NCBI RefSeq assembly: GCF_004331695.1
Contig: NZ_SJSL01000001.1
Location: 1,178,001-1,242,000 of the forward strand
Direction: 5' to 3'
Length of the DNA stretch: 64,000 nucleotides
From: Pedobacter psychroterrae
Lineage (GTDB): Bacteria > Bacteroidota > Bacteroidia > Sphingobacteriales > Sphingobacteriaceae
Under the pieces are notes generated by a model, which did no database searches, was not told the DNA's origin, and was given only the letters and a program-made list of their open reading frames with translations. Made by a program: the position numbers and the translations under genes. Below are positions 8,856 through 17,091 of the stretch, one piece after another. Numbering within the stretch: position 1 is the first letter of the stretch; each line of letters opens with the position of its first letter.

Positions 8856-9648
8856 GTATGGTTCGGTTAATCAGGTAAAATCCTTTGTCGGCTCCAGAAG
8901 GTTTATTGTCTATATACATTACCGCTTCCCCTTCTACGTAGGAGGAGAACTCAGCGGCTACTTTGTACATGCCGGAAAAATGGCTTAAAAAAAACTCTTC
9001 ATGAAAAAACCAGGCAGGGTAGGATGCCGGATAAATTTCCGGTGGTACGATCTGCAGGGTCAGTCTGTCGAAGGACTGTTTATTAAAAGCAGTACGGTCA
9101 AATAAAATGAAATCAAAATTATACCCGGCCAGTTTTTCCAGAAATGGATGGGGTTGTTCAAGGTATTGCACAGAGCTGGAAAGTAATACGAAGTCTATTT
9201 CCTTTTCTGCCAGGCAGGCGTCAATAGAACGGTAAAATTTTAATGTATCATTTGCAAAGTTCGCGTTCCCGCTGGTTACATAGTGCTCTTGCTCTACTAC
9301 ATTGTAGCTGGCACACACATCGGGGGTTAAAATTTCTCTAAGCTGGTAATAAGTGCTCCCTAATGACCCGCCAAAATCCAATATGTTAAGCGGTTGTTTT
9401 TTCAGATTTCGGCTTAGCGAAAGATAAGCCATCAGCGGATATGGGTAAACTTTTTTATCGAAGAGCACAGAATCACGTTCATAAACCGCTTCTCCCAATT
9501 TTACTTTAAGCAGCGCATTGGTAGTTCTTTCCAGGATGACATTCGAATCATATCCAGCTGCTTTTTCACGCACTTTCTCCCAGGATGTATAATCTCCAAA
9601 CCAGCCGTATCGGTTCTTTCTGCGCCTTGAAAATAATTGTTTTAACAT
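8848..9648 (-). CDS. TIGR04325-type putative methyltransferase
   Basis: A 266-residue protein. After a basic N-terminus comes RYGWFGDYTSWEKVREKAAGYD, and further on NILDFGGSLGSTYYQ (88-102) is a class I SAM-binding glycine motif. DFVLLSSSVQYLEQPHPFL and FILFDRTAFN complete the pattern of the TIGR04325 (LIC12133) family of putative methyltransferases found in surface-polysaccharide loci. It is the first gene of the four-gene glycan cassette; upstream (9649-9778) the DNA is a divergent intergenic region. The acceptor is unknown: methylation of a sugar or of a glycan terminus is an inference from context. Confidence 0.75.
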   Translation of the reverse strand: MLKQLFSRRRKNRYGWFGDYTSWEKVREKAAGYDSNVILERTTNALLKVKLGEAVYERDSVLFDKKVYPYPLMAYLSLSRNLKKQPLNILDFGGSLGSTYYQLREILTPDVCASYNVVEQEHYVTSGNANFANDTLKFYRSIDACLAEKEIDFVLLSSSVQYLEQPHPFLEKLAGYNFDFILFDRTAFNKQSFDRLTLQIVPPEIYPASYPAWFFHEEFFLSHFSGMYKVAAEFSSYVEGEAVMYIDNKPSGADKGFYLINRTIHA

Positions 9649-9778
9649 ATCTGGTGTGCGGTTCTTGCATACAAGACAACAGGATATTTAAAAAGTCCTA
9701 TAGGAAGAGGGGAATTTGTTTAACTAACATTTATTAAAATAATTTGTTATTGCCTAGGATAACCAATTGCAACGCGAT

Positions 9779-11023
9779 ATGAACTTAGCCATGAAAAAAA
9801 GAACACTTACATTGATTTTTATCGGCAGCTGCCTGATGGTGCTGATATCCTGTTCAAAAAAAAAGAATGTGGTTATTGAGGAGCCAACTCCTTCTGGACC
9901 ACCTGTAGAAAAAAATCCGGCTAATTCTAGTTACACCCCGGCTTTTATCGGGCAGACCCGCATTGCAGGGGTTACAACTGCAACAAAAATTCGCTCAGGC
10001 ATAGTGACATCTTCGCTCACGGCACCCTGGGGAATCGCAGCCCTGCCAGACGGGCGGTTCCTGATAAATGAAAAGGCAGGCCGCATGCGCATCGTCACTG
10101 CTACCGGGACAGTTGGGGAACCCATTACAGGAATTCCAACAGTGAACGCTGCCGGGCAGGGCGGGTTATTGGGATTATGTTTAGACCCAGGTTTTGCGTC
10201 AAACCGTATGGTCTACTGGTCATTTTCCGAACCAGGTGCCGAGGGGAACCGAACAGCTATAGCAAAGGGCAGACTGGCTGATAATGAGCGTTCCATTGAG
10301 GGGGCTACTGTTATCTTCCGGTCAAATCCAGCCTATGCCGGGACGAACCATTACGGTGGCAGGGTAGTGTTTGATCATTCAGGTAATCTCTTCGCAAGCA
10401 CAGGAGAGCGTTCAGACAACGTTACCCGTGTCCAAGCACAATCAGTAAGCGCTTCAATAGGTAAGATAATCAGAATTACAAAAGAGGGGCATGTTGTTCC
10501 AGGCAATCCATTTATTGGACAAGCAGGTGCACTTGCTGAACTATATTCCATTGGCCATAGAAATCCGCAGGGATTGGCTGTGCATCCTGTGACCGGAGAG
10601 ATATGGCAAGCTGAACATGGCCCAAGAGGAGGCGATGAATTAAACCACATTCAAGCGGGTGCAAATTATGGATGGCCCACTATTACCTACGGACTGGAAT
10701 ATAGTGGCCAACCAGTTCTTACAGGAATCCAGCAAAGAGATGGAATGGCACAACCTGTTTACTATTGGGACCCGGTGGTGTCACCGAGCGGTATGACTTT
10801 TTACAGTAGTGACCGAATTCCGGAGTGGCGACACAACCTGTTTATAGGTGCTCTTAGCGGTATGCATATTGTTCGGCTGGTGATCGAAAACAATAAGGTT
10901 ACCGGTGAGGAAAGATTGTTGGCAAGCGAAAAACAGCGTTTTAGAGACATTACCCAGGGCATCGATGGTGCGCTATATGTCATTACTGACCAGGGAAGAT
11001 TGTATAAAATTGACAGAGAATAG
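9779..11023 (+). CDS. PQQ-dependent sugar dehydrogenase, lipoprotein
   Basis: About 414 residues. The start is placed at ATG 9779, with a second ATG at 9791; the upstream TTG at 9767 gives no better signal peptide. A lipoprotein signal (IFIGSCLMVLISCSKKK) places it at the periplasmic face or outer membrane. The body is a glucose/sorbosone dehydrogenase beta-propeller: APWGIAALPDGRFLINEKAGR, GGLLGLCLDPGF, NHYGGRVVFDHSGNLF, GHRNPQGLAVHP, EIWQAEHGPRGGDELN and NYGWPTITYG are characteristic. Family members oxidise aldose sugars using PQQ and calcium. No PQQ biosynthesis genes are in the window, so the cofactor would have to be scavenged or made elsewhere. Confidence 0.87.
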   Translation: MNLAMKKRTLTLIFIGSCLMVLISCSKKKNVVIEEPTPSGPPVEKNPANSSYTPAFIGQTRIAGVTTATKIRSGIVTSSLTAPWGIAALPDGRFLINEKAGRMRIVTATGTVGEPITGIPTVNAAGQGGLLGLCLDPGFASNRMVYWSFSEPGAEGNRTAIAKGRLADNERSIEGATVIFRSNPAYAGTNHYGGRVVFDHSGNLFASTGERSDNVTRVQAQSVSASIGKIIRITKEGHVVPGNPFIGQAGALAELYSIGHRNPQGLAVHPVTGEIWQAEHGPRGGDELNHIQAGANYGWPTITYGLEYSGQPVLTGIQQRDGMAQPVYYWDPVVSPSGMTFYSSDRIPEWRHNLFIGALSGMHIVRLVIENNKVTGEERLLASEKQRFRDITQGIDGALYVITDQGRLYKIDRE

Positions 11024-11114
11024 TGTCGTAAAGCCCCCTTTCATATGACGCAATTGCCCATTTGCATTTCAGCGCATTAAATTTAAATTTGATAAACAAA
11101 TTAAATCTAAGGCC

Positions 11115-11507
11115 ATGAACCAAAACATCATCTGCTGGTTTGAAATCTATGTAAAGGATATCGAACGGGCAAAAAAATTCTACAATGCGGTATTAGGAAC
11201 AGCATTCATAGACAGTCCGGCAATGGGTGACTCGCCTAGCGGCATGAAAATGTCCTTCTTCTCACCAATGGAAAACCAGGGGGTATCAGGCGCCCTAATT
11301 GAAATGGCTGGCACCAAAGAGGGAGATGGCCATTGTGTAAATACCATGGTCTATTTCCCTTGTCAGGATGCCAGTGTAGAAGAAAGCCGGATTACAGCTG
11401 CAGGAGGAATGGTGAGTAAGCCTAAATTCTCTATCGGTGAATATGGATTTTGCTCCATATGTGTAGATACAGAAGGAAATCCATTTGGCCTTTTTTCTAT
11501 GGAGTAA
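11115..11507 (+). CDS. VOC (glyoxalase/bleomycin-resistance fold) family protein
   Basis: A 130-residue protein made of one VOC domain pair. NIICWFEIYVKDIERAKKFYNAVLG is the classic first beta-alpha-beta unit, and YGFCSICVDTEGNPFGLFSME closes the domain with the D-x-x-G-N-x-F-G-L motif shared with metal-dependent and metal-independent members. Substrate cannot be deduced from this superfamily. It stands 91 bases after the sugar dehydrogenase gene in the same direction; the intervening DNA has no clear terminator. It is followed by the inverted-repeat region at 11529-11585. Confidence 0.82.
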   Translation: MNQNIICWFEIYVKDIERAKKFYNAVLGTAFIDSPAMGDSPSGMKMSFFSPMENQGVSGALIEMAGTKEGDGHCVNTMVYFPCQDASVEESRITAAGGMVSKPKFSIGEYGFCSICVDTEGNPFGLFSME

Positions 11508-11528
11508 CATATCTCAGCCATATCTCCT

Positions 11529-11585
11529 TCGCATCTTGTTCGCAAAAAGTACCTGTTTTGCGCATCATTTGCGAACAAGATGCGA
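11529..11585. repeat. 18-bp perfect inverted repeat with a nested alternative hairpin
   Basis: Positions 11529-11546 (TCGCATCTTGTTCGCAAA) are the exact reverse complement of 11568-11585, with a 21-base spacer. Inside, 11541-11547 (CGCAAAA) can instead pair with 11556-11562 (TTTTGCG) across an 8-base loop, so the two folds exclude each other. No T-run follows, so a simple intrinsic terminator is unlikely. It lies between a VOC gene and the miaB promoter. Confidence 0.7.
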
Positions 11586-11664
11586 GAGAATTACGGATCT
11601 GCCCGAAGCTATATAGCGCAGAGGTCCGGTCTTCATTCCAAACAATTGCTTTTAACTCTGCCAA

Positions 11665-11697
11665 TTTGTCATTTATAAATAAATTTTAGTATTTTTG
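11665..11697 (+). promoter_or_regulatory. predicted miaB promoter (TTTG-N21-TATTTTTG)
   Basis: TTTG at 11665-11668 and TATTTTTG at 11690-11697 match the Bacteroidota -33/-7 pattern (TTG, about 20 bases, TAnnTTTG). Transcription would begin near 11704, about 19 bases before the miaB ATG. Confidence 0.55.
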
Positions 11698-11722
11698 AAG
11701 CCCGTAAAAAAGCTAAAACTTT

Positions 11723-13261
11723 ATGATTGATTTACAGCTGACAGATAAGACACACGATGAAGCGCGACAAGGAGAGGCTCTGGTGATCGATGCACCTTTG
11801 GTGCGCGGTGGCCGTAAACTGTACATAGAAAGTTACGGTTGTCAGATGAATTTTGCTGATAGCGAGATTGTTGCCTCTATTTTACTAGACCAGGGGTTTG
11901 AGACTACCAGCGACTATAAAGAAGCTGATGTAGTGTTTATCAATACCTGCTCTATCCGGGAAAATGCAGAGCAAAGGGTTAGAAACCGCCTTTCTCAGTT
12001 TGGCGTAGAAAAACGCAGAAACCCGAACCTGATAGTTGGTGTACTGGGTTGCATGGCCGAGCGCCTCAAATCAAAATTTCTGGAAGAAGAAAAACTGGTA
12101 GATGTGGTAGTGGGTCCGGATGCTTACCGTGAACTGCCTCAATTACTGAGCGAGGTAGAAAGTGGACATAAAGCAATTAATGTACTGCTTTCCAGAGAAG
12201 AGACCTATGCCGACATCAGTCCTGTCAGGTTAAACGGTAACGGGATCACTGCTTTCATTTCAATCATGCGCGGATGTGATAACATGTGCTCGTTTTGCGT
12301 AGTGCCTTTTACAAGAGGTCGCGAGCGCAGCCGCGATCCGCATTCGATATTGGCTGAGGCAAGGGATTTGTTCGACAGGGGATACCGTGAGGTGACCCTG
12401 TTGGGTCAGAATGTAGATTCCTATCAATGGAATCAGCCTAAGGCAGATCAGGTAAAAAATGACGACCTTACCGATGACATCAATACGCTGACGGGTGATG
12501 CTTTACTAGATGCGTTGAGCAAAGAAAGCGAATTGCCGGCTCACCGCTTAAAAGCAGGGCTGGGTAATGCAGATGTAAACTTCGCACAGTTACTGTCCGG
12601 CGTAGCGGAGATCAGTTCGGAGCTAAGGATCCGTTTTTCTACTTCTCATCCCAAAGACATTACTGATGAAGTACTTTATACCATCAAAAAATACGATAAC
12701 ATTTGCAATTATATTCACCTGCCAGTACAATCCGGTAATTCAAGGATACTAGCATTAATGAACCGTACGTATACCCGCGAGTGGTATATGAACAGGATTG
12801 ACGCGATTCGCCAGATCATTCCGGGCTGCGCCATCTCAGCGGACATCATTGCAGGGTTCTGTACAGAGACGGAGGAAGAGCATCAGGATACGCTTAGCAT
12901 CATGCATTATGCACGTTACAATTTTGCGTATACTTTTTCTTATTCCGAACGTCCGGGTACACTGGCCGCACGTAAGTATAAAGACGATGTGCCGGAGGAT
13001 GTAAAAGCCCGCAGACTGGCAGAAATCTTTAAAAAACAACAGGAAGATTCTTTGGCTTGTCTGGAAGAGTTTGTTGGCAAAACAGTTAAGGTGCTGATAG
13101 AAGGGTTTTCTAAAAAATCTGATAAGGAATACCGGGGGCGTAATGATGAAAATGCAATGGTGGTATTCCCTGTTACAGATAAAGTAAAACCAGGAGAGTA
13201 TGCTAGTGTTTACATAGAACGTTGTACATCTGCTACTTTGATAGGAAGGGTTGTTGAATAA
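11723..13261 (+). CDS. miaB: tRNA-2-methylthio-N6-dimethylallyladenosine synthase
   Basis: A 512-residue radical-SAM methylthiotransferase that adds the methylthio group to i6A37 of tRNAs reading UNN codons. The N-terminal UPF0004 domain ligates one 4Fe-4S cluster through C40 (ESYGCQMN), C76 (NTCSIRENA) and C110 ([10 protein letters not shown]). The radical-SAM cluster is C185-x3-C189-x2-C192 ([11 protein letters not shown]). A TRAM domain closes the protein (about 445-510). It is longer than the typical 440-480 residues because of a polar, acidic insertion at about 237-288, between [11 protein letters not shown] and the [11 protein letters not shown] strand. It heads a co-directional run of genes through groEL. 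Confidence 0.95.
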   Translation: MIDLQLTDKTHDEARQGEALVIDAPLVRGGRKLYIESYGCQMNFADSEIVASILLDQGFETTSDYKEADVVFINTCSIRENAEQRVRNRLSQFGVEKRRNPNLIVGVLGCMAERLKSKFLEEEKLVDVVVGPDAYRELPQLLSEVESGHKAINVLLSREETYADISPVRLNGNGITAFISIMRGCDNMCSFCVVPFTRGRERSRDPHSILAEARDLFDRGYREVTLLGQNVDSYQWNQPKADQVKNDDLTDDINTLTGDALLDALSKESELPAHRLKAGLGNADVNFAQLLSGVAEISSELRIRFSTSHPKDITDEVLYTIKKYDNICNYIHLPVQSGNSRILALMNRTYTREWYMNRIDAIRQIIPGCAISADIIAGFCTETEEEHQDTLSIMHYARYNFAYTFSYSERPGTLAARKYKDDVPEDVKARRLAEIFKKQQEDSLACLEEFVGKTVKVLIEGFSKKSDKEYRGRNDENAMVVFPVTDKVKPGEYASVYIERCTSATLIGRVVE

Positions 13262-13327
13262 ACTTGCAGTTCTTTAGGCTCATCACGAGCGAATTAAAAA
13301 GATAAGTATTATTGATTTCATTAATTG

Positions 13328-14560
13328 ATGGATATACAAGAGATAAAAAACCGTTTTGGGATCATTGGCGCTTCGCCATTGTTAAACCGGGCGATAGATA
13401 TAGCCCGACAAGTCGCGCCGACTGATATGTCTGTGTTGATAACTGGCGAAAGTGGCAGTGGTAAGGAAGTTTTTTCACACATCATACACCAGATGAGTAC
13501 ACGCAAGCACGGTGCTTTTATTGCGGTCAACTGTGGTGCGATACCGGAAGGAACTATTGACTCAGAATTGTTCGGGCATGAGAAGGGATCGTTTACTGGT
13601 GCCCATGAAGCACGTAAAGGTTATTTTGAAGTAGCAAATGGTGGTACCATCTTTCTGGATGAAGTGGCAGAGCTTCCGATTGGAACCCAGGCAAGGTTGT
13701 TAAGGATACTGGAAAGCGGGGAGTACCTGAGGGTGGGTTCGTCGAAAGTCCAGAAAACAGATGTGCGGATCATTGCGGCTACTAATGTGGATGTATACAA
13801 CAGGGTTAAATCGGGCAAGTTTCGTGAAGATCTGTACTACAGGCTGAATACCGTGCCTTTAAGGATTCCTGCACTGCATGAGCGCAAAGAAGATATCTAC
13901 TTGCTGTTTAGGAAATTTTCTGCTGATTTTAGCGATAAATACCGCAGCCCGGGCATAGCACTTGAACCGGATGCTGTACAGATCCTGAGCAATTATAGTT
14001 GGCCGGGAAATGTGAGACAGTTGAAAAATATTGCAGAGCAAATCTGTGTTTTAGAGAAAGACAGGAACGTCACTGCGGCGGCATTGCTTAATTACATTCC
14101 AAACGAGAGCGCCACCAATTTGCCAATGGCTATCAATGGCAATAAAGAAGACTACACCGAAAGGGACATCCTGTATAAAGTACTTTTTGATATGAAAAAG
14201 GACATGATGGAGCTGAAGAAGCTGGTGGCTGAAATCATTCAGAGTGGTGGCAATACCGCGCATGTGATGGCCGATAATACACACTACATCAACCAGCTTT
14301 ACCAGGAAGTCGATCAGACGATAGGTGGTGAACCTACACTGACCATCAAGAAGCCAATTCAGAACAATCCGGGCGAGTACAATTATTCGCATCAGGATGT
14401 TGAGGAGGTGGAGGAATCGCTGTCACTGATCGACAAGGAGTCTGACCTGATAAAAAAGGCGCTTAAGAAGCACAAGGGCAAGCGTAAATTTGCAGCGCAG
14501 GAACTGGGGATCTCGGAGCGTACGCTATATAGAAAGATTAAAGAACTTAATTTAAATTAA
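13328..14560 (+). CDS. sigma-54-dependent transcriptional regulator without receiver domain
   Basis: About 410 residues from ATG 13328; a TTG three bases earlier is less likely. The AAA+ sigma-54 interaction domain starts almost at the N-terminus: Walker A GESGSGKE (40-47), the sigma-54 contact loop GSFTGA (87-92) and Walker B GGTIFLDE (105-112). A linker (about 245-365) follows, then a Fis-type helix-turn-helix at the C-terminus (FAAQELGISERTLYRKIKEL). No receiver, GAF or PAS domain is present, so it is either constitutively active or controlled by a partner protein, or by its linker. Only one base separates it from lptE, so it may regulate or be co-expressed with envelope biogenesis genes. 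Confidence 0.9.
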   Translation: MDIQEIKNRFGIIGASPLLNRAIDIARQVAPTDMSVLITGESGSGKEVFSHIIHQMSTRKHGAFIAVNCGAIPEGTIDSELFGHEKGSFTGAHEARKGYFEVANGGTIFLDEVAELPIGTQARLLRILESGEYLRVGSSKVQKTDVRIIAATNVDVYNRVKSGKFREDLYYRLNTVPLRIPALHERKEDIYLLFRKFSADFSDKYRSPGIALEPDAVQILSNYSWPGNVRQLKNIAEQICVLEKDRNVTAAALLNYIPNESATNLPMAINGNKEDYTERDILYKVLFDMKKDMMELKKLVAEIIQSGGNTAHVMADNTHYINQLYQEVDQTIGGEPTLTIKKPIQNNPGEYNYSHQDVEEVEESLSLIDKESDLIKKALKKHKGKRKFAAQELGISERTLYRKIKELNLN

Positions 14561-14561
14561 G

Positions 14562-15059
14562 ATGAAGAAACTAATAAATGTGCTGGTATGTGTACTTATA
14601 TTGAGCGGATGTAAGATTAGCCTGGACGGGGCTTCCACCGGAACTATGAAAACAGTAAACGTATTGGTATTTGAAAACAATGCCCCGCTTGTGGTGGCTT
14701 CATTGAGTTCCCAGTTTACAGAAGAATTGAAGACGAGGATCAGGAACCAGACCAAATTAAGCATAACGCCAAACGAACCGCATGCGGTGTTCTCTGGAAA
14801 TATAACCGGATATGACATTACGCCTGTAGCGATACAGGACAACAAGCAGCCCACCGCAGGGGCCAACAGGCTGACCATAAGGATTCAGGTTAAATATGTA
14901 AACAACCTCAATCCAAAACTGAGTTTTGAAGAGTCGTTCGAGCGGTACAAAGATTTTAAACTGGTGGGAAGTCTTCAGTCGCTGGAGGGGCCGTTAATTA
15001 AGGATGTTACTGCTCAGCTTACTGAGGATATTTTTAACAGGGCCTTTGCGCAATGGTAA
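14562..15059 (+). CDS. lptE: LptE-like LPS-assembly lipoprotein
   Basis: A 165-residue lipoprotein: signal INVLVCVLILSGCKIS with the lipidated Cys at 17. The mature domain shows the two-strand/helix pattern of the Bacteroidota LptE family: TVNVLVFENNAPLVVASLSSQFTEELKTRI, later FSGNITGYDITPVA and the C-terminal helix LTEDIFNRAFAQW. LptE plugs and assists LptD in placing LPS in the outer leaflet. It is translated one base after the sigma-54 regulator gene. The sequence is divergent from the proteobacterial protein, so the symbol follows family and synteny rather than strong identity. Confidence 0.78.
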   Translation: MKKLINVLVCVLILSGCKISLDGASTGTMKTVNVLVFENNAPLVVASLSSQFTEELKTRIRNQTKLSITPNEPHAVFSGNITGYDITPVAIQDNKQPTAGANRLTIRIQVKYVNNLNPKLSFEESFERYKDFKLVGSLQSLEGPLIKDVTAQLTEDIFNRAFAQW

Positions 15060-15096
15060 GCTAATTTATTAACTTAGCAACGTGGAGCAGGAAACA

Positions 15097-16140
15097 ATGA
15101 TCAAACAACAACTGGCGGCTTTAATTGCTGATCCCGGGAAGGTAAGTCCGGAAGACGCGCCAATGCTCAGGGATCTTGTACTGTTGTACCCATACTTTCA
15201 GCCCGCTCACCTGTTGCTGGCTAAGGCTACAGTAGGACAAGCTGATGGCAATGAGCAGCTGACGACAGCAGTTTTGTATACTAGCGGGGCTTTGCTGCAT
15301 AACCTGCTGCATACGCCGGAGGACTTGCTGGATGCTGAATTTAATGTAGTCAGTTATCCTTCGTACGGGAATGATGCAGGCGAGCCTGAAGCACTGGATG
15401 AGGCCGTGATCGGTGAGGTGCAGTCTGAAAATTCAGAAATCCCTGATGAGGAGGAAGTATTTGAAGAGATCGGTGAAGTCGATGTTGCCGAATTCCGGAG
15501 CCCTATTCTTGAAAACATCGTAGCTACAGATTTCTTCGCTTTTCAGGATAACTTTCAAATAGAGGAGTACAGGGAGGGAGATGCGGTTGAAGAGGAGCCG
15601 GAACCGATACCAGAACCTGTGATCAGTAAGTATGATGATGATAAACTTCCTTATACCTTTTTGTGGTGGCTGGCAAAGACAAGAAAAGAGCACCAGCAGA
15701 TCTTTCAGCCTTATGCCACACCTAGGCAGGAGCATGCCGGCAGCGAGTTAAAAAAGGGAAGTGCAAAAAGTTCTCCTGAACTGCAGCAGCAGTATGTAGA
15801 GCATATATTTCATATGCAAAGCGCTTTTGACGGAGCCGAACAGGAGTATTCACCTCTGGCATTTAAGAAAAACAGCAAGGGCAGTGAGATCATCGAGAGC
15901 TTTATTAAGAATGAGCCGCAGATCAGTCCGCCTAAGCCGGAAGCAATAAACAACGAGAATAAGGCCAGGAAGAGCGCAGAAGACCATAACGACCTGGTGT
16001 CTGAAACGCTGGCGAATATTTATATTGAGCAAATGCTTTATGATAAGGCAATAGAGACTTATGAAAAATTAAGTTTGAAGTTTCCAGAAAAAAGCCGTTA
16101 CTTTGCCGACCTTATTCAATCTTTGGAAAAGAAAATTTAA
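15097..16140 (+). CDS. acidic TPR-like hypothetical protein
   Basis: About 347 residues from ATG 15097, which has GGAG 9-12 bases upstream (15084-15087); a GTG at 15082 in the same frame is the alternative. The N-terminal third is helical (LRDLVLLYPYFQPAHLLLAKA), resembling one helical hairpin repeat. The middle (about 90-190) is very acidic, with repeated EE/DE pairs. A basic, Ser/Gly/Lys-rich stretch follows, and the C-terminus is TPR-like (ANIYIEQMLYDKAIETYEKL, then KFPEKSRYFADLI). No signal peptide is seen, so it is probably cytosolic. Lying between lptE and secG suggests an envelope or secretion link, but no function can be named. Confidence 0.72.
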   Translation: MIKQQLAALIADPGKVSPEDAPMLRDLVLLYPYFQPAHLLLAKATVGQADGNEQLTTAVLYTSGALLHNLLHTPEDLLDAEFNVVSYPSYGNDAGEPEALDEAVIGEVQSENSEIPDEEEVFEEIGEVDVAEFRSPILENIVATDFFAFQDNFQIEEYREGDAVEEEPEPIPEPVISKYDDDKLPYTFLWWLAKTRKEHQQIFQPYATPRQEHAGSELKKGSAKSSPELQQQYVEHIFHMQSAFDGAEQEYSPLAFKKNSKGSEIIESFIKNEPQISPPKPEAINNENKARKSAEDHNDLVSETLANIYIEQMLYDKAIETYEKLSLKFPEKSRYFADLIQSLEKKI

Positions 16141-16154
16141 CAATATAACCGATT

Positions 16155-16499
16155 ATGCTTTTTTTAATTATTTTATTAGTCATTATTTGTATTGCCTTGG
16201 CGCTGTTTGTTTTGATACAAAACCCTAAGGGTGGTGGTTTGGCTACAGGTGGGTCCGGAAGCAATATGTTTGGCGTACAGCGTACTGGTGATGTGTTGGA
16301 AAAAGGAACCTGGATTTTGTTGGCATTGGTAGTGGTGGTTACACTTTCTATTACTACAATTGCTAAATCCGGAAGTGCAGGTTCTGGCGCTTCTTCTAAA
16401 ATCCAGCAGCAGCTGGACAATAGTGTGGCCCCTCCTCCAATAGGTAATATGGCCCCGGCCAATACGCCTCCGGCTACATCAGACACAACAAAGAAATAA
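16155..16499 (+). CDS. secG: preprotein translocase subunit SecG
   Basis: A 114-residue inner-membrane protein with two hydrophobic segments: FLIILLVIICIALALFVLIQ at about 3-22 and GTWILLALVVVVTLSITTI at about 52-70. Between them is the conserved cytoplasmic loop QNPKGGGLATGGSGSNMFGVQ, the hallmark of SecG. The C-terminal tail is low-complexity (Ser, Gly, Pro, Ala), typical of Bacteroidota SecG. It assists the SecYE channel during SecA-driven export; secA itself begins at 62870 in this window. It is followed by an intrinsic terminator. Confidence 0.92.
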   Translation: MLFLIILLVIICIALALFVLIQNPKGGGLATGGSGSNMFGVQRTGDVLEKGTWILLALVVVVTLSITTIAKSGSAGSGASSKIQQQLDNSVAPPPIGNMAPANTPPATSDTTKK

Positions 16500-16530
16500 A
16501 TATATCATCGTCAGTAGGACGATGAATGTT

Positions 16531-16574
16531 AAAAAAGAGCCTGTATCATCTTTCATGATCAGGCTCTTTTTTTT
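16531..16574 (+). terminator. intrinsic terminator after secG
   Basis: AAAAAAGAGCCTG at 16531-16543 pairs with CAGGCTCTTTTTT at 16560-16572, followed by further T residues. The stem plus T-run ends the miaB-secG transcript. The A-run on the left arm would also allow it to work on the other strand. Confidence 0.85.
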
Positions 16575-16740
16575 ATGTACTGCCAGTCTGACACGAAATA
16601 AATGTTGTGATAATGCATTAGCTGACAATGCTGTGTAAATTTGGCAAGCTGAAGCCATTGGCATAAAAACTGATGTAATTGTTGATACGTACTTAATACG
16701 AACTTACATTTTAACTAAAAAAATAAATTAATATCAAGTT

Positions 16741-17031
16741 ATGGCTTTAAACCTTAAACCCATTTCAGGCACATCAAACAGAGTTATTGTTGAGCCTGCA
16801 GCGGCAGAAGAAAAGACGGCATCGGGAATATATATCCCTGACACTGCAAAAGAAAAACCATCAAAAGGAACTGTAGTATCTGTTTCTGAAGAAGATTCAG
16901 AAGGTAAAAAACCGACTGTTAAAGTTGGAGATGTGGTTATTTACGGTAAATATGGTGGTACAGAACTTCCTTATGAAGGTAAAGATTACCTGATCATGCG
17001 TGAAACTGATATCTACGCAGTACTTGCATAA
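16741..17031 (+). CDS. groES: co-chaperonin GroES
   Basis: A 96-residue protein with the full GroES fold: KPISGTSNRVIVEPAAAEEKT, the mobile loop TASGIYIPDTAKEKPSKGTV (about 26-46) and the conserved GDVVIYGKYGGTE and YLIMRETDIYAVL strands. It caps the GroEL cavity as a heptamer. It is encoded 60 bases upstream of groEL. The 240-base region in front contains no visible CIRCE element (TTAGCACTC/GAGTGCTAA), so HrcA control is not supported from the sequence. Confidence 0.97.
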   Translation: MALNLKPISGTSNRVIVEPAAAEEKTASGIYIPDTAKEKPSKGTVVSVSEEDSEGKKPTVKVGDVVIYGKYGGTELPYEGKDYLIMRETDIYAVLA

Positions 17032-17091
17032 TCAGTAACTGATATCAGGATAAAGAACTCATTAACTACTAAAAACAACTACTAAATAACA

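Noticed and set aside
9767..9778. TTG start at 9767 for the sugar dehydrogenase gene
   Set aside because: The extra MQRD residues do not improve the signal peptide; ATG codons at 9779 and 9791 are better.
16500..16740. Search for a CIRCE element before groES
   Set aside because: No TTAGCACTC-N9-GAGTGCTAA dyad is present; only the secG terminator is seen.
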